Numbered from the stretch's first letter, positions 1 to 8,141 are shown. The stretch is 64,000 nucleotides of DNA from Dehalobacter sp. (GCA_023667845.1 JAMPIU010000143.1:64574-128573); one strand, 5' to 3'. Notes: generated by a model from the letters alone, not told the origin. Translations and numbers: made by a program.

Positions 1-2
1 AG

Positions 3-293
3 GATCAAGTCGCTCCGGCTAGTCCAGTGGGTTTAGCTGCGGCGCCGAGCGATAAAAGTGCGATAATAAGCTGGACAGCAAATGCGGAGAGTGATATAGC
101 CGGATACCAACTGGAGTATAAAGCAGAAGGGGCGGCCTATTGGACGATAAAAACTTTCACAAGCACAGTGACGAGTACAACAATTGGCAGTTTGAGCAAT
201 GGAGGGAACTATCAGTTCCGGCTAAAAGCCAAAGACAGTGCCGGAAACTTCTCAGGGTATACAGATACTGTAACTTGCGTTCCAGATCTATAG
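3..293 (+). CDS. C-terminal end of a fibronectin type III protein (partial)
   Basis: The reading frame is open from the left edge (base 3) to the TAG at 291-293, so the start lies outside the window. The visible 96 residues form one FN3 beta-sandwich: an entry segment rich in Pro/Ala, a WTANAESDIAGYQLEY core, then the YQFRLKAKDSAGNFS stretch typical of strands F and G. It resembles the FN3 modules of the CWB2 protein starting at 673, so it is probably the tail of another secreted, modular surface protein. A GTG at 27 could be read as a start, but it lies inside the domain and has no ribosome binding site. Function beyond adhesion or spacing cannot be told from this fragment. Confidence 0.75.
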   Translation, partial: DQVAPASPVGLAAAPSDKSAIISWTANAESDIAGYQLEYKAEGAAYWTIKTFTSTVTSTTIGSLSNGGNYQFRLKAKDSAGNFSGYTDTVTCVPDL

Positions 294-372
294 ATGAATC
301 CTTAATTTATGATCTTACTCTAGAAAATGGAAAATTTGTAGGGATCAATTAAAAAGCGTCTTGACAAAGGTG

Positions 373-405
373 AACCTCGGAACGATGTTATTTCGTGCCG
401 GGGTT
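373..405 (+). terminator. Imperfect hairpin after the FN3 gene
   Basis: AACCTCGGAACGA at 373-385 pairs with TCGTGCCGGGGTT at 393-405 around a 7-nt loop, with two non-Watson-Crick positions. The T-rich stretch after it is interrupted, so it is only a weak terminator candidate for the gene ending at 293. The rest of 294-672 is AT-rich and holds no convincing gene; it carries the promoter of the next gene. Confidence 0.4.
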
Positions 406-569
406 TAGCGTCATTTAATCATTCTTTTTACCGTCTATTTTGAGGTAACCATGAAAGCCTCTTTTGCAGGTTTGCAACGTAGTAATATCCTATATTTATC
501 GATTGCGCAGTAATAATGGAAAAGTATAAAATTGAATCTCTTATAATATGAAAAAATTGGATATGATTA

Positions 570-578
570 TGGTATAAT
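570..578 (+). promoter_or_regulatory. Extended -10 promoter for the CWB2/FN3 gene
   Basis: TGGTATAAT is an extended -10 box (TGnTATAAT) about 95 bases upstream of the gene start. No good -35 is seen at the usual distance, which is tolerated for extended -10 promoters. The resulting leader of about 90 nt shows no riboswitch that I recognise. Confidence 0.45.
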
Positions 579-672
579 ATGTAAGGATATGAGTATCGTA
601 CAATAGTTCTAAAAATCAATTTCGTATAATACAGTCGATAGAGGTCAAGAACATCATTCAGGAGGAATCAAC

Positions 673-3321
673 ATGAAAAAAAACAGATCTTTTTTTTCAG
701 CCGCGATTATCCTTTGTTTCTTACTGGTAGCAACAGCATTGCCAACAAGTATTCAAGCAGCAACGGCACCTACAGTACCGACCAACTTAACTGCGGCTGC
801 TGCAAGCTCCAGCTCAATTGACTTGACCTGGGATACTGTCGATGGGGCTACCTCATACTGGGTTTATCGGTCGCAGTCTTCAACAACAAACTTTCTGAAG
901 ATTGCAACGGTCACGGATGTATCTTATACCAATACAGGCTTATGCGCGAACACAACATACTATTACAAAATAAGAGCTTATAATAGCAGCGGGACAAGCA
1001 CTTATACATCAGCCGTATCCACAAAGACCTCTGCTCCCACTGGGGAACCGTTAACCCCAACTGGTCTGGAGGCAACACCGCTTAGTTCGAGTCAGATTGA
1101 GCTTGTCTGGGATCCGACAACAGACGCAGAATCTTATTATGTCTTTAGAGATACTTCGGCTTCAGGCTCTTTTGCTACAAAAATTGCCACAGTGAAGACG
1201 ACCACGTATACCAGCACTGGGTTGACTGCAGGCAAACGGTATTATTTCAAGGTTCAGGCGTATAACAGCGGTTTTGGGACCAGCAGTAAATCATCTTACG
1301 CCTATGCCACGACGGAAACAGCAGTGCCTGATATGCCGGATAATCTGGCTGCAACTTCTGTGAGTTCCAGCCAGATTAATCTGACCTGGAGTTCGGTGTC
1401 TGCAGCAACATCATATTATGTTTACCGAGCCACCAGTTCTTCCGGGACGTACTCCAAAATAGCAACAGTTACGGATGAAAGCTACAATAATACGGGACTT
1501 TCTGCGAATACGACCTATTATTATAAAATTAGATCTTACAATAGCTATGGAACAAGCGATTATTCTTCGTATGCCTATGCGACAACTAAATCTGCAAGCA
1601 GTACTGGAGACACCTCGAATGCCTATCGACTGGCCGGTACAGACCGTTATGCTACTGCTGCCAAAATTGCAGAAGATGGTTGGGACTCTTCCTATTATGC
1701 AGTAATTGCCAGCGGAGAAGGTTTCTCGGATGCTTTATGCGGATCACCACTGGCGGCCAAATACGATGCGCCGATCTTACTGACATCGAGGTATGAACTG
1801 AATGCGCAGGCAAAAAATGAATTGGCCAGCCTTGGGGTAAAGCAAGTATTTATTATCGGAGGAACTGGAATAATATCTCCCTCGGTCGAACAGGCAATTA
1901 AAAACCTTGGTATCAGCGTTACCAGAATTGCCGGTACGGACCGCTATAATACATCCTTGCTGGTAGCGGAAAAGATAGGAACTTTCGACCAGGCAGTGGT
2001 TGCTACCGGGAACAATTTCCCTGATGCATTGTCTATTGCTTCGATAGCCGGGATTAAAGGGTATCCGATTCTGCTAACGGACAAGTATTCGATCCAGTCT
2101 AATATTCTTTCCTGCTTGAAAAGTAAAGTCACGACTACGATTGTGGTCGGAGGTACCGGTGCAATTAGTGACAGCGTTTATAACAAGCTGCCTTCCCCTG
2201 TAAGACTGAACGGTGATAGCCGGTACACAACGAACCTCAGTATTATCAAATATTTTGCGAGCAGCTTTGATTTTAAAAACTGTTACGCTGCAACCGGTGA
2301 AAACTACCCGGATGCATTAACCGGCTCGGCACTCGCAGCTAAAAATAATGCGCCAGTCTTTCTGGTCAGCAGTTCGGTGAGCCTTTCTCTTTTAAACTAT
2401 ATTAAGGATCAAAACATATCGTCAGTTACCGCATTTGGAAGTTCCAATGTCCTGTCATCATCTGTCTTAAACAGTATGGTCGCATCGGTGTCAGGAACAA
2501 GCAGCAAGATACCTGCCATACCGGATGATCTGACCGCTATTGCCTCAAGCCCGATCGAGATTGATCTGGACTGGGATACGGTAACCGATGCGACAGACTA
2601 CTATGTTTATAGAGCGACATCATCTACCGGGACCTATACAAAAATTGATACCGTCCAATCGAGCTCTTACACGGATGATGGTCTCACAGCTGGAAAAACT
2701 TACTATTATAAAGTGAAAGCCTATAACAGCTATGGAGAGAGCGACTATTCCACAAGGGCGTATGACACAACAGATGCAGACTATGCGTTGGATACCCCTT
2801 CAAACCTTGAGGCAACTGCCTTGAATTCAAAAGAAATTTACCTGAGTTGGGATGAAGTTGATGGTGCCAGTTATTACTATATCTACAGGTCGACCTCATC
2901 CTCAGGCACTTACACCAAAATCAAAACTGTTTCGACCAATTCGTATGCCGATACAGGACTCACAGCGGAGAAAACCTATTATTACAAGATACAGGCATAC
3001 GGAAGCGATGGTTTGAGCGCCTTTTCATCTGTGAAGTATGACAAGACAGACGCAGTAAGCGTACCCGCTACGTTGACAGCTACAGCATTGAGTTCCAGCC
3101 AGATCAAATTGACCTGGGAGACCGTCAGTGATGCCGAGTCCTATTATATTTACAGGGCAACTTCCGAGACCGGAACGTATACCAAGATTGCAACCGTAAC
3201 CGCTCTTGAATATACAAATACTGGGCTCACTTCAGGAAAAACATACTATTACAAAATCAAGGCCTATAATGGCAGCAGTCTAAGTGATTATTCCTCAGTG
3301 GCTGAGACAACGACCGAATAG
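673..3321 (+). CDS. Secreted cell-wall-binding protein with FN3 and CWB2 repeats
   Basis: An 882-residue exported surface protein. Residues 1-30 are a signal peptide (basic KKNR start, hydrophobic core, cleavage near IQAA). Three FN3 domains follow (about 33-310), then three cell wall binding repeat 2 (CWB2, PF04122) units (about 317-605) with the hallmark RLAGTDRY, RIAGTDRY and RLNGDSRY motifs and IIGGTG turns, then three more FN3 domains (about 612-882). CWB2 triplets anchor proteins non-covalently to secondary wall polymers in Firmicutes, as in the clostridial SlpA/Cwp family. FN3 modules are spacers or adhesins, and no catalytic domain is present. The start is fixed by CAGGAGGA ten bases before ATG. 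A paralog with the same modules lies at 32994-35882 on the other strand. Confidence 0.9.
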   Translation: MKKNRSFFSAAIILCFLLVATALPTSIQAATAPTVPTNLTAAAASSSSIDLTWDTVDGATSYWVYRSQSSTTNFLKIATVTDVSYTNTGLCANTTYYYKIRAYNSSGTSTYTSAVSTKTSAPTGEPLTPTGLEATPLSSSQIELVWDPTTDAESYYVFRDTSASGSFATKIATVKTTTYTSTGLTAGKRYYFKVQAYNSGFGTSSKSSYAYATTETAVPDMPDNLAATSVSSSQINLTWSSVSAATSYYVYRATSSSGTYSKIATVTDESYNNTGLSANTTYYYKIRSYNSYGTSDYSSYAYATTKSASSTGDTSNAYRLAGTDRYATAAKIAEDGWDSSYYAVIASGEGFSDALCGSPLAAKYDAPILLTSRYELNAQAKNELASLGVKQVFIIGGTGIISPSVEQAIKNLGISVTRIAGTDRYNTSLLVAEKIGTFDQAVVATGNNFPDALSIASIAGIKGYPILLTDKYSIQSNILSCLKSKVTTTIVVGGTGAISDSVYNKLPSPVRLNGDSRYTTNLSIIKYFASSFDFKNCYAATGENYPDALTGSALAAKNNAPVFLVSSSVSLSLLNYIKDQNISSVTAFGSSNVLSSSVLNSMVASVSGTSSKIPAIPDDLTAIASSPIEIDLDWDTVTDATDYYVYRATSSTGTYTKIDTVQSSSYTDDGLTAGKTYYYKVKAYNSYGESDYSTRAYDTTDADYALDTPSNLEATALNSKEIYLSWDEVDGASYYYIYRSTSSSGTYTKIKTVSTNSYADTGLTAEKTYYYKIQAYGSDGLSAFSSVKYDKTDAVSVPATLTATALSSSQIKLTWETVSDAESYYIYRATSETGTYTKIATVTALEYTNTGLTSGKTYYYKIKAYNGSSLSDYSSVAETTTE

Positions 3322-3377
3322 ATATGACCAAAGTCCTATTCTTTATGCTCCATTGGTATGAAAATGCCTGTCAACAG

Positions 3378-3406
3378 TTGTATTAAGTTTTTTGGTGAAT
3401 TATAAT
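3378..3406 (+). promoter_or_regulatory. Sigma-A type promoter upstream of the c-di-GMP riboswitch
   Basis: TTGTAT at 3378-3383 and a perfect TATAAT at 3401-3406 are separated by exactly 17 bases. The predicted start near 3413 falls just before the riboswitch aptamer, so it should produce the riboswitch-controlled mRNA. Confidence 0.65.
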
Positions 3407-3415
3407 AACCATATT

Positions 3416-3503
3416 AACACGATAAGGGCAAATCCGTCGAAAGGCGGAGACGCAAAGCCACGGGTCTAAAGCCGAAAGGTTATGGCAGCCGGGTTGCCGA
3501 ATG
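3416..3503 (+). promoter_or_regulatory. Cyclic-di-GMP-I (GEMM-I) riboswitch aptamer
   Basis: The sequence carries the GEMM-I signature in order: GGGCAAA, a GAAA tetraloop stem (CCGTCGAAAGGCGG), GACGCAAAGCCACGGG with its CTAA, a second stem-loop, then ATGGCAGCCGGGTTGCC. These match the class-I c-di-GMP aptamer, including the tetraloop and its receptor. It sits between a good promoter and a terminator (3531-3560) ahead of the secreted-protein gene at 3615, so transcription of that gene should respond to c-di-GMP. Whether binding turns it on or off depends on terminator/antiterminator pairing, which I could not fold. Confidence 0.93.
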
Positions 3504-3530
3504 GGTAACTGAATTAACACTTAATTAGGG

Positions 3531-3563
3531 TACCTGTTCCAGAACTTGGAGCAGGTATTTTTT
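3531..3563 (+). terminator. Riboswitch expression-platform terminator
   Basis: TACCTGTTCC pairs with GGAGCAGGTA (one T-G wobble) around the 7-nt loop AGAACTT and is followed directly by seven T. It lies 28 bases after the c-di-GMP aptamer and before the start codon at 3615, the standard arrangement of a transcription-terminating riboswitch. Confidence 0.85.
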
Positions 3564-3614
3564 TCACCCCAGACGGCAAGAACAACAAATTAAGGTTTTG
3601 GAAGGAGTAGAAAA

Positions 3615-4877
3615 ATGTTCAAAAAAAGGATTTTGGTATCGGTTCTGTGTTTGCTTTTCACTTTTGCTGTTGCTCCAACTTATGTTTTTGCTGAAACAGT
3701 GACGGGTGACACTACAACAAATGAATCCGAGACCATAACAACTGGCGAGGATGCTACGAATACAACAGACGATACTGCTAACGAAACTACGAACGATGCT
3801 GCAAATGATACCACAGCTGATACAGTCGATGAAGAAATTGCCGATGAAGCCGGTGTAACGCCGGACAGCTGGCTGTACTCACTCGAACAAATGATTGAAA
3901 GTGTTCAGGTGGCCGTGACCTTCTCTGCGGAAGGAAAAGCAGAACTGCTGGTCGAGTTTGCGAATGAAAGACTGGCTGAAGCGGAAATCATGTCCGAGCA
4001 AAACCAGTTGGATTTGATGGAACAGGTTCTGAAAGTCTATTCAGATACGATAAAGAAAGCCAACTTCCAGGTTCAACAAATCATTGAGGATACAGAAGCA
4101 GTTGACGGAACGGATACTACGGGTACAGATGCCACCACTGCCGAGGAAGAAACCACCGCAGCTACCACTGAAGAAACAACTACGGATGAAACAGCCACGG
4201 ATGAAACGGTGGCTGTTGACACAGAAGAAAATACCGTCATCAGCAATCTACTCGCCAGCATTGAACTTGTCCAAAGTGATGCCGAAAAGATCGTCCTTAA
4301 AATCACCGGAGGTTTGACGGAAGAACAGGCTGAAATCATGCAGAATATCATCCAAGCCGAAGTCCAGAATACCATTGCCATGAAAGCTTATGTGGCTGCG
4401 AAAGTAGCCTATGCTGAAGCTGTGCAGGAATTTGCAGCGGCCAAGGCGGAATTGGGACAAGCTCGTGCTTCAGGTGATGAGGCTGCCATTACCGCTGCCC
4501 TGGAAAAAGTCGAACAGGCTGAACAGTACAAAAACGACATGCAGGAGCTCAGGAAAGATGTTCAGAAAATCAAAGTAGAGACGAATAAGGAAACGAAGGA
4601 AGTCCTAAAAGAGCAAACCCAAAACATAAAAGAATATAAGAAGGCCAATAAGGGCCAAGCCGTGAGCGACCAGGAAGATAGCCTGGAAGCAGGGGACGAA
4701 CAGGATGCAACGACTGTAGATAATCAGGATGTAACGGTTACTGGCGATCAGACTGCCACAGCCGATGGCCAGTCTACTTCGGATGAAACAACAGTCGATG
4801 CACAGACCGTTCAGAACACAGTCACGAATACCTCCTCAAATAACGGACATAACGGTAAAGGGCAAGGAAAAAGATAG
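3615..4877 (+). CDS. Secreted DUF5667-type protein controlled by c-di-GMP
   Basis: A 420-residue exported protein. Residues 1-26 are a signal peptide (KKR start, hydrophobic core, FAE cleavage region). A Thr/Asp/Asn-rich acidic linker (about 30-78) precedes a helical module beginning TPDSWLYSLEQM and continuing FANERLAEAEIM, which matches the pattern of DUF5667 proteins (the TPDSxLYxLEqxxExxxl signature). A second Thr/Glu-rich linker at about 160-205 is followed by a further helical part and a charged, low-complexity C-terminus. AAGGAGTAG precedes the ATG. The aptamer and terminator directly upstream place it under c-di-GMP control, which fits a role in surface attachment, motility switching or matrix. 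That function is an inference; the biochemical role of DUF5667 is unknown to me. Confidence 0.85.
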   Translation: MFKKRILVSVLCLLFTFAVAPTYVFAETVTGDTTTNESETITTGEDATNTTDDTANETTNDAANDTTADTVDEEIADEAGVTPDSWLYSLEQMIESVQVAVTFSAEGKAELLVEFANERLAEAEIMSEQNQLDLMEQVLKVYSDTIKKANFQVQQIIEDTEAVDGTDTTGTDATTAEEETTAATTEETTTDETATDETVAVDTEENTVISNLLASIELVQSDAEKIVLKITGGLTEEQAEIMQNIIQAEVQNTIAMKAYVAAKVAYAEAVQEFAAAKAELGQARASGDEAAITAALEKVEQAEQYKNDMQELRKDVQKIKVETNKETKEVLKEQTQNIKEYKKANKGQAVSDQEDSLEAGDEQDATTVDNQDVTVTGDQTATADGQSTSDETTVDAQTVQNTVTNTSSNNGHNGKGQGKR

Positions 4878-4937
4878 GACTTTATATTTTCGATAACTGA
4901 GAATCATTCAAATTGTATTAAATACCTCCTTAGAAGA

Positions 4938-4984
4938 AACAGACAGCTATCAGGCAGATAAAGTGCCAGGGCTGTCTGTTTTTG
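4938..4984 (+). terminator. Intrinsic terminator after the DUF5667-type gene
   Basis: AACAGACAGC pairs perfectly with GCTGTCTGTT, with a nested GGCA/TGCC stem in the loop, followed by TTTTTG. It lies 60 bases after the stop codon. Confidence 0.8.
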
Positions 4985-5102
4985 TGGTCTTTATCAATCC
5001 ACAACAGAGGGGTTAGGAAATGGCATGCACTATTTTTGAATTTTTTATAGTTCAAACTTAGCTGAGGTTCATATAATATTATTAACAGTGATCAGGCAAA
5101 AG

Positions 5103-5239
5103 AAGAGAGAGGGCGAGTCCGCCGGCAAATCCTGATTGCCGTCGGCCCGCCCCCTCTCTTGATCTCTAATGTCGGTGCTGCCCGCTTACACTTGCGGAGG
5201 ATCATAAAGGTCATTGGTCGTGGTTTCAATGACCTTTAT
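5103..5239. repeat. Tandem long inverted repeats in intergenic DNA
   Basis: Three hairpins lie in 137 bases. First is an imperfect stem of about 25 bp (arms 5103-5128 and 5136-5160, loop ATCCTGA). Second is CCGC/GCGG at 5182-5197. Third is a perfect 13-bp stem, ATAAAGGTCATTG at 5204-5216 with CAATGACCTTTAT at 5227-5239. No gene overlaps them. They could be terminators for the convergent genes on either side, a structured RNA, or the remains of a small element. Confidence 0.6.
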
Positions 5240-5295
5240 ATCCTTTTGCCGTTTTGTATATACTATGCTTGGCTTGTCCAAAGGTTCTAAAAAAA

Positions 5296-5495
5296 TCAGG
5301 AACGAACTCTAAGCGGTTTCTTGGGGGGCGGCCACTCTTTAATTGTCTCTGCCATGTATTCAATCAGCCGATTGGCCTCTTTTCTTTTTTCTTCTTTCAG
5401 GTTCGGATCGATATGCGCCAGATTGGTGAGCGCTGTCGTCAGATTGCGCTGCATTGGCATTTTCCGGATTTGTTGGCCTTGATGCAGCCTTAGCG
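5296..5495 (-). pseudogene. Out-of-frame original C-terminus of the DUF3102 gene
   Basis: In the frame reached by skipping one base of the DUF3102 gene, the minus strand reads a coherent helical segment containing MQRNLTTALTNLAHIDPNL, EANRLIEYMAETIKEWPPP and the ending KPLRVRS, with a stop at 5296-5298. The composition (Leu/Glu/Lys helix, conserved-looking Trp-Pro turn) is what a natural C-terminus looks like, whereas the tail in the main frame is not. The likely cause is a one-base gain in the T-run at 5502-5507 or nearby. Reading error in the sequence is the other explanation. Confidence 0.65.
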
Positions 5496-6004
5496 TGCTC
5501 CTTTTTTAATTCGAAGATGGTGCTATCGATCGTCTCCAGCCCTTTTTTAAGTAGCTGATTCTCCTGAAGCGCCTGCTCCTTCGCTTGATTGGCCTGATCT
5601 CTGTCTTTCAGAGCCTGCTGCAGCTCCTGTTTCGTCATACTGCCGACGTCATTGTGCGTGATGAATTCCTCCCGCTCCTCTGTCGGTAAACCCAGTAAGA
5701 GGAGAGCCTGGGTGTAAGTCAAATGGGACACTGGTGTCCCATTTGAGCTGTCGGATCCTTCGGGGAAGCTAGACCCATACTCTTCGTAGATATTTATCAG
5801 CCTGGAGGCAGTTCGGCGAGAATAGTTCACAGACTCTTCCAGCCACTTAATCCATTCCCCGTGTTTGAGCATGGCCTTGGCTTCCTGCAAATGACGGCCG
5901 ATTTCAATGGCGCTGGTAAGCAGGATTTTTTTGGTCTGGTAGGTTATTATATTTATTTCAGCCGCTATGATAAGCGGCGTGCGTTCGGTGATCGGATTAT
6001 CCAT
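5360..6004 (-). CDS. DUF3102 family protein with a shifted C-terminus
   Basis: A 214-residue frame whose first about 110 residues match DUF3102: a helical start, then EIGRHLQEAK, HGEWIKWLEESV and YSRRTASRLINIYEEYG. A coiled coil (about 125-175, rich in Lys/Gln/Glu) follows. DUF3102 proteins are common in Firmicute plasmids, conjugative elements and phages; their function is not established. The last about 38 residues are low-complexity and unlike the family. A neighbouring frame (5296-5495) encodes a much more protein-like C-terminus, so a single-base indel near the A-run opposite 5502-5507 has probably broken the gene. The start is ATG at 6004, with GGGCGG upstream. Confidence 0.7.
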   Translation of the reverse strand: MDNPITERTPLIIAAEINIITYQTKKILLTSAIEIGRHLQEAKAMLKHGEWIKWLEESVNYSRRTASRLINIYEEYGSSFPEGSDSSNGTPVSHLTYTQALLLLGLPTEEREEFITHNDVGSMTKQELQQALKDRDQANQAKEQALQENQLLKKGLETIDSTIFELKKEHAKAASRPTNPENANAAQSDDSAHQSGAYRSEPERRKKKRGQSAD

Positions 6005-6167
6005 GCCGTCCGCCCTTTCATTATGAGTCTAATTACAGCATATGCAGATGGGCTTCGGATGGTGAGGGCTTGGTTTTGTGACGTAACAGACAGGAGTAAT
6101 AGCAATGGCGAAGATAGCTAAAGATAGCAGGAATAGCCATAGACAATAAACGCAGCGCAATAATAAA

Positions 6168-6204
6168 TAAATCCCACGGGTTTTGAATCCGTGAGATTTT
6201 TAAT
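6168..6204 (-). terminator. Terminator of the coiled-coil gene
   Basis: AAATCCCACGGGTT pairs with AATCCGTGAGATTT (two wobbles) around TTG. Read on the minus strand it follows the gene ending at 6235 and is succeeded by a T-rich TTTATTTATT. It could also work on the plus strand. Confidence 0.65.
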
Positions 6205-6234
6205 ATCATAATGATTTGTTGTCGAGACTTTGTT

Positions 6235-6588
6235 TTATACGGGCCTTCTCTGCAGGGATCTGATGGCAATTTCATGTTCGCCAAGTACCTGGATAATCGA
6301 TTTTTGGTCATCTGAGATATTGTCTAATTTATGATTGGTCTCTGTCCGAAATTCCATCAGTCCGGCTGTTTGCTCAACGACAACATCCAGTTTATGTTCA
6401 ACCTTACAGAGTCGTTGATCCATGGAATCCAGTCGTTGGTCGATACCGTCGAATCGTTGGTCGATACCGTCGAACCGTTGGTCGACACCATCGAACCGTT
6501 GATTGACACCATCAAATCGTTGAAAAATGTCTTTCTTCATTTCTCTGATTTCACGAAGCACGATAGTCTGAAACTCATCATTGGACAT
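6235..6588 (-). CDS. Small coiled-coil protein with heptad repeats
   Basis: A 117-residue protein. I place the start at ATG 6588 (MSNDEFQ) because GGAGGGAAG lies just upstream, rather than at an earlier in-frame ATG. After a short helical lead, residues about 24-60 are five near-perfect copies of the heptad QRFDG(V/I)(D/N), a continuous coiled coil; the rest is also helical and charged. There is no membrane segment or signal peptide. Such heptad-repeat proteins accompany phage and plasmid genes in Clostridia, and the DUF3102 gene next door supports an accessory origin. No specific function is recognised. Confidence 0.65.
   Translation of the reverse strand: MSNDEFQTIVLREIREMKKDIFQRFDGVNQRFDGVDQRFDGIDQRFDGIDQRLDSMDQRLCKVEHKLDVVVEQTAGLMEFRTETNHKLDNISDDQKSIIQVLGEHEIAIRSLQRRPV
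6413..6517. repeat. 21-bp tandem repeat coding for heptads
   Basis: Five units of 21 bp (consensus CGTTGGTCGATACCGTCGAA plus one base) lie inside the coiled-coil gene. The two units at 6434-6475 differ by a single base, and the outer ones have drifted. The unit equals seven codons, so copy-number change keeps frame and lengthens the coiled coil. Confidence 0.85.
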
Positions 6589-6736
6589 AGCGGCTTCCCT
6601 CCAAAACAAAATGAATCCTTTAATAGATATTATGCAATATAAAAAAGAAAAAAACAACCATAAAATACCAAAAATTTACAAAATACTGTTGCCATTTATG
6701 GGAAGAAAATATTTGGTAATATCTAACTTGAACCCA

Positions 6737-6765
6737 TTGACCCAAGGCACAAAGGAAGATAAGAT
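6737..6765 (+). promoter_or_regulatory. Promoter of the RND efflux operon
   Basis: TTGACC at 6737-6742 and TAAGAT at 6760-6765 are spaced by 17 bases. The start would fall near 6772, just before the TetR-type palindrome at 6784-6797. Confidence 0.5.
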
Positions 6766-6783
6766 AAGAGAGATGGTGTGCCG

Positions 6784-6797
6784 ACCGACCAGTCGGT
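6784..6797. promoter_or_regulatory. TetR-type operator
   Basis: ACCGAC-CA-GTCGGT has perfect 6-bp inverted arms around two bases and overlaps the predicted early transcribed region of the efflux operon. Palindromes of the ACCGACnnGTCGGT kind are typical targets of TetR/AcrR regulators. The operon's own TetR gene at 11525 is the natural candidate to bind here. Confidence 0.65.
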
Positions 6798-6878
6798 TTT
6801 TAACGGCTATCACATTCATGAATATGTCCTAAAAAGAATACACTTAGAAAGATATTGATTTTACGGGGGAGTAGAAAA

Positions 6879-8141
6879 ATGAAATTCAAAATGAAACGGT
6901 CTGAGCAGGGTGGCAGCCCGGACTTGAAAAAACCGATTGGGAAGAAGAAAATGATCATTACCGTGATCGTAATCCTGTTTGTCCTTTTGATTGGGGTAAG
7001 GATCTACGGGGCAGCGCAATCCGCAGCGGAAAAGAAGGCGGCAGAACAAAACAGACAGAATTATGTCCCGGTGGAAGCGTTGACCTTACATAAACAGAGC
7101 ATCTCCTCTGCGATTACCTTAAGCGGTAAAGTTGAAGCGGATAAAGAAGCTTCCGTGGTCGTCGGTACCCCGGCCAAAGTGGCGGCGGTCTATACCAAAG
7201 TTGGGGATCGAGTCAGCAAGGGCCAGGTACTTTTCAGCCTTGATAAAACCGATCTGATGTCCAGCTATAACCAGGCTTCAGCGGCCTATCAGCTGGCGCA
7301 GGCCGGCTATGAAACCAATATGGCCAATTATGAAAACAGTAAAAAGAATTATGAGAATATGAAACAGCTGTATGAAATCGGCGCGGTCAGCAAGTCGGAG
7401 CTTGATCAGGCTGCCGTGGCGGCTTCGGATGCGGTTCTGGAAACGTATAAAGGCCAGCTGGCTCAGGCCAAGGCTGCTTATGACGCGGCGCAGAAAGCCC
7501 TGAATGATATGGATGTAAAGGCGCCGATCGACGGTATTCTTACGGCTCTTGATGTAAAAATAGGGTCAATGGTGACGAGTGCCGTTTCTCCGGCCAGGGT
7601 GGTGGACCTGAGCAAAGTATTTGTAACGGTCAGCATTAGCGAGCAGGAGATTAACCGTGTACACAGCGGCCAGTCTGTCCAGATTGAAGTGCCTGCAGCT
7701 TTAGTGAAAGTCAAAGGGGTTATTGATAGTGTAAGTATCGCAGCCAATGCTCAGGGGAAATATACGCTAAAAACCTACATTGACAATAAAGACAACACGA
7801 TCAAACCCGGCATGTTTGCCAATGTGACCTTAAACATTGCCGGCAAAGATAATGTCCTGGCTGTGCCGACCGATGCGGTGATTTTTCACGGCGGAAAAGA
7901 TGTCGTGTATGTTGCCAAAGATAATGCTGCAGCCGAGATGGAAGTAACGACAGGACTTGAGAGCGGCACCGAGACGGAGATCATCAGTGGACTGACGGAA
8001 GGGGACATCGTCATTATCAAAGGGCAGAACTTTGTACAGGATGGTACGGAAATCAAAGTCGTAACCGTTGACGGAAAGCAGGTTGCTCACGAAACGACGG
8101 ATACGGCTTCGGCGCAAACAGGGGGAGGCGTTCAGAAGTGA
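6879..8141 (+). CDS. RND efflux periplasmic-adaptor-like (membrane fusion) subunit
   Basis: A 420-residue membrane fusion protein of the HlyD/AcrA family. It has an N-terminal membrane anchor (about 24-45), a beta-barrel/lipoyl part (KVEADKEASVVVGTP, then VGDRVSKGQVLFSLD), an alpha-helical hairpin (about 120-215, Ala/Gln/Tyr-rich), the second lipoyl half (DVKAPIDGILTALDVKIGSMV), and the C-terminal barrel ending ALxVPTDAV-like. It links the RND pump encoded next, with which it shares a 4-base overlap. ATG at 6879 is chosen because GGGGGAG ends seven bases before it; an upstream TTG at 6855 lacks a binding site. Control is probably by the TetR at 11525. Confidence 0.92.
   Translation: MKFKMKRSEQGGSPDLKKPIGKKKMIITVIVILFVLLIGVRIYGAAQSAAEKKAAEQNRQNYVPVEALTLHKQSISSAITLSGKVEADKEASVVVGTPAKVAAVYTKVGDRVSKGQVLFSLDKTDLMSSYNQASAAYQLAQAGYETNMANYENSKKNYENMKQLYEIGAVSKSELDQAAVAASDAVLETYKGQLAQAKAAYDAAQKALNDMDVKAPIDGILTALDVKIGSMVTSAVSPARVVDLSKVFVTVSISEQEINRVHSGQSVQIEVPAALVKVKGVIDSVSIAANAQGKYTLKTYIDNKDNTIKPGMFANVTLNIAGKDNVLAVPTDAVIFHGGKDVVYVAKDNAAAEMEVTTGLESGTETEIISGLTEGDIVIIKGQNFVQDGTEIKVVTVDGKQVAHETTDTASAQTGGGVQK

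Noticed and set aside
5495-5510. Programmed -1 frameshift at AAAAAAG in the DUF3102 gene
   Set aside because: The -1 frame stops after three codons; the good C-terminus needs a +1 shift, so a mutation is more likely.
6033-6311. Minus-strand frame of 92 codons between the coiled-coil and DUF3102 genes
   Set aside because: It overlaps the end of the coiled-coil gene and a terminator hairpin, and it has no binding site and no protein-like pattern.
6413-6517. CRISPR-like array
   Set aside because: The repeats are contiguous without spacers and code for heptads in a gene; no cas genes are nearby.
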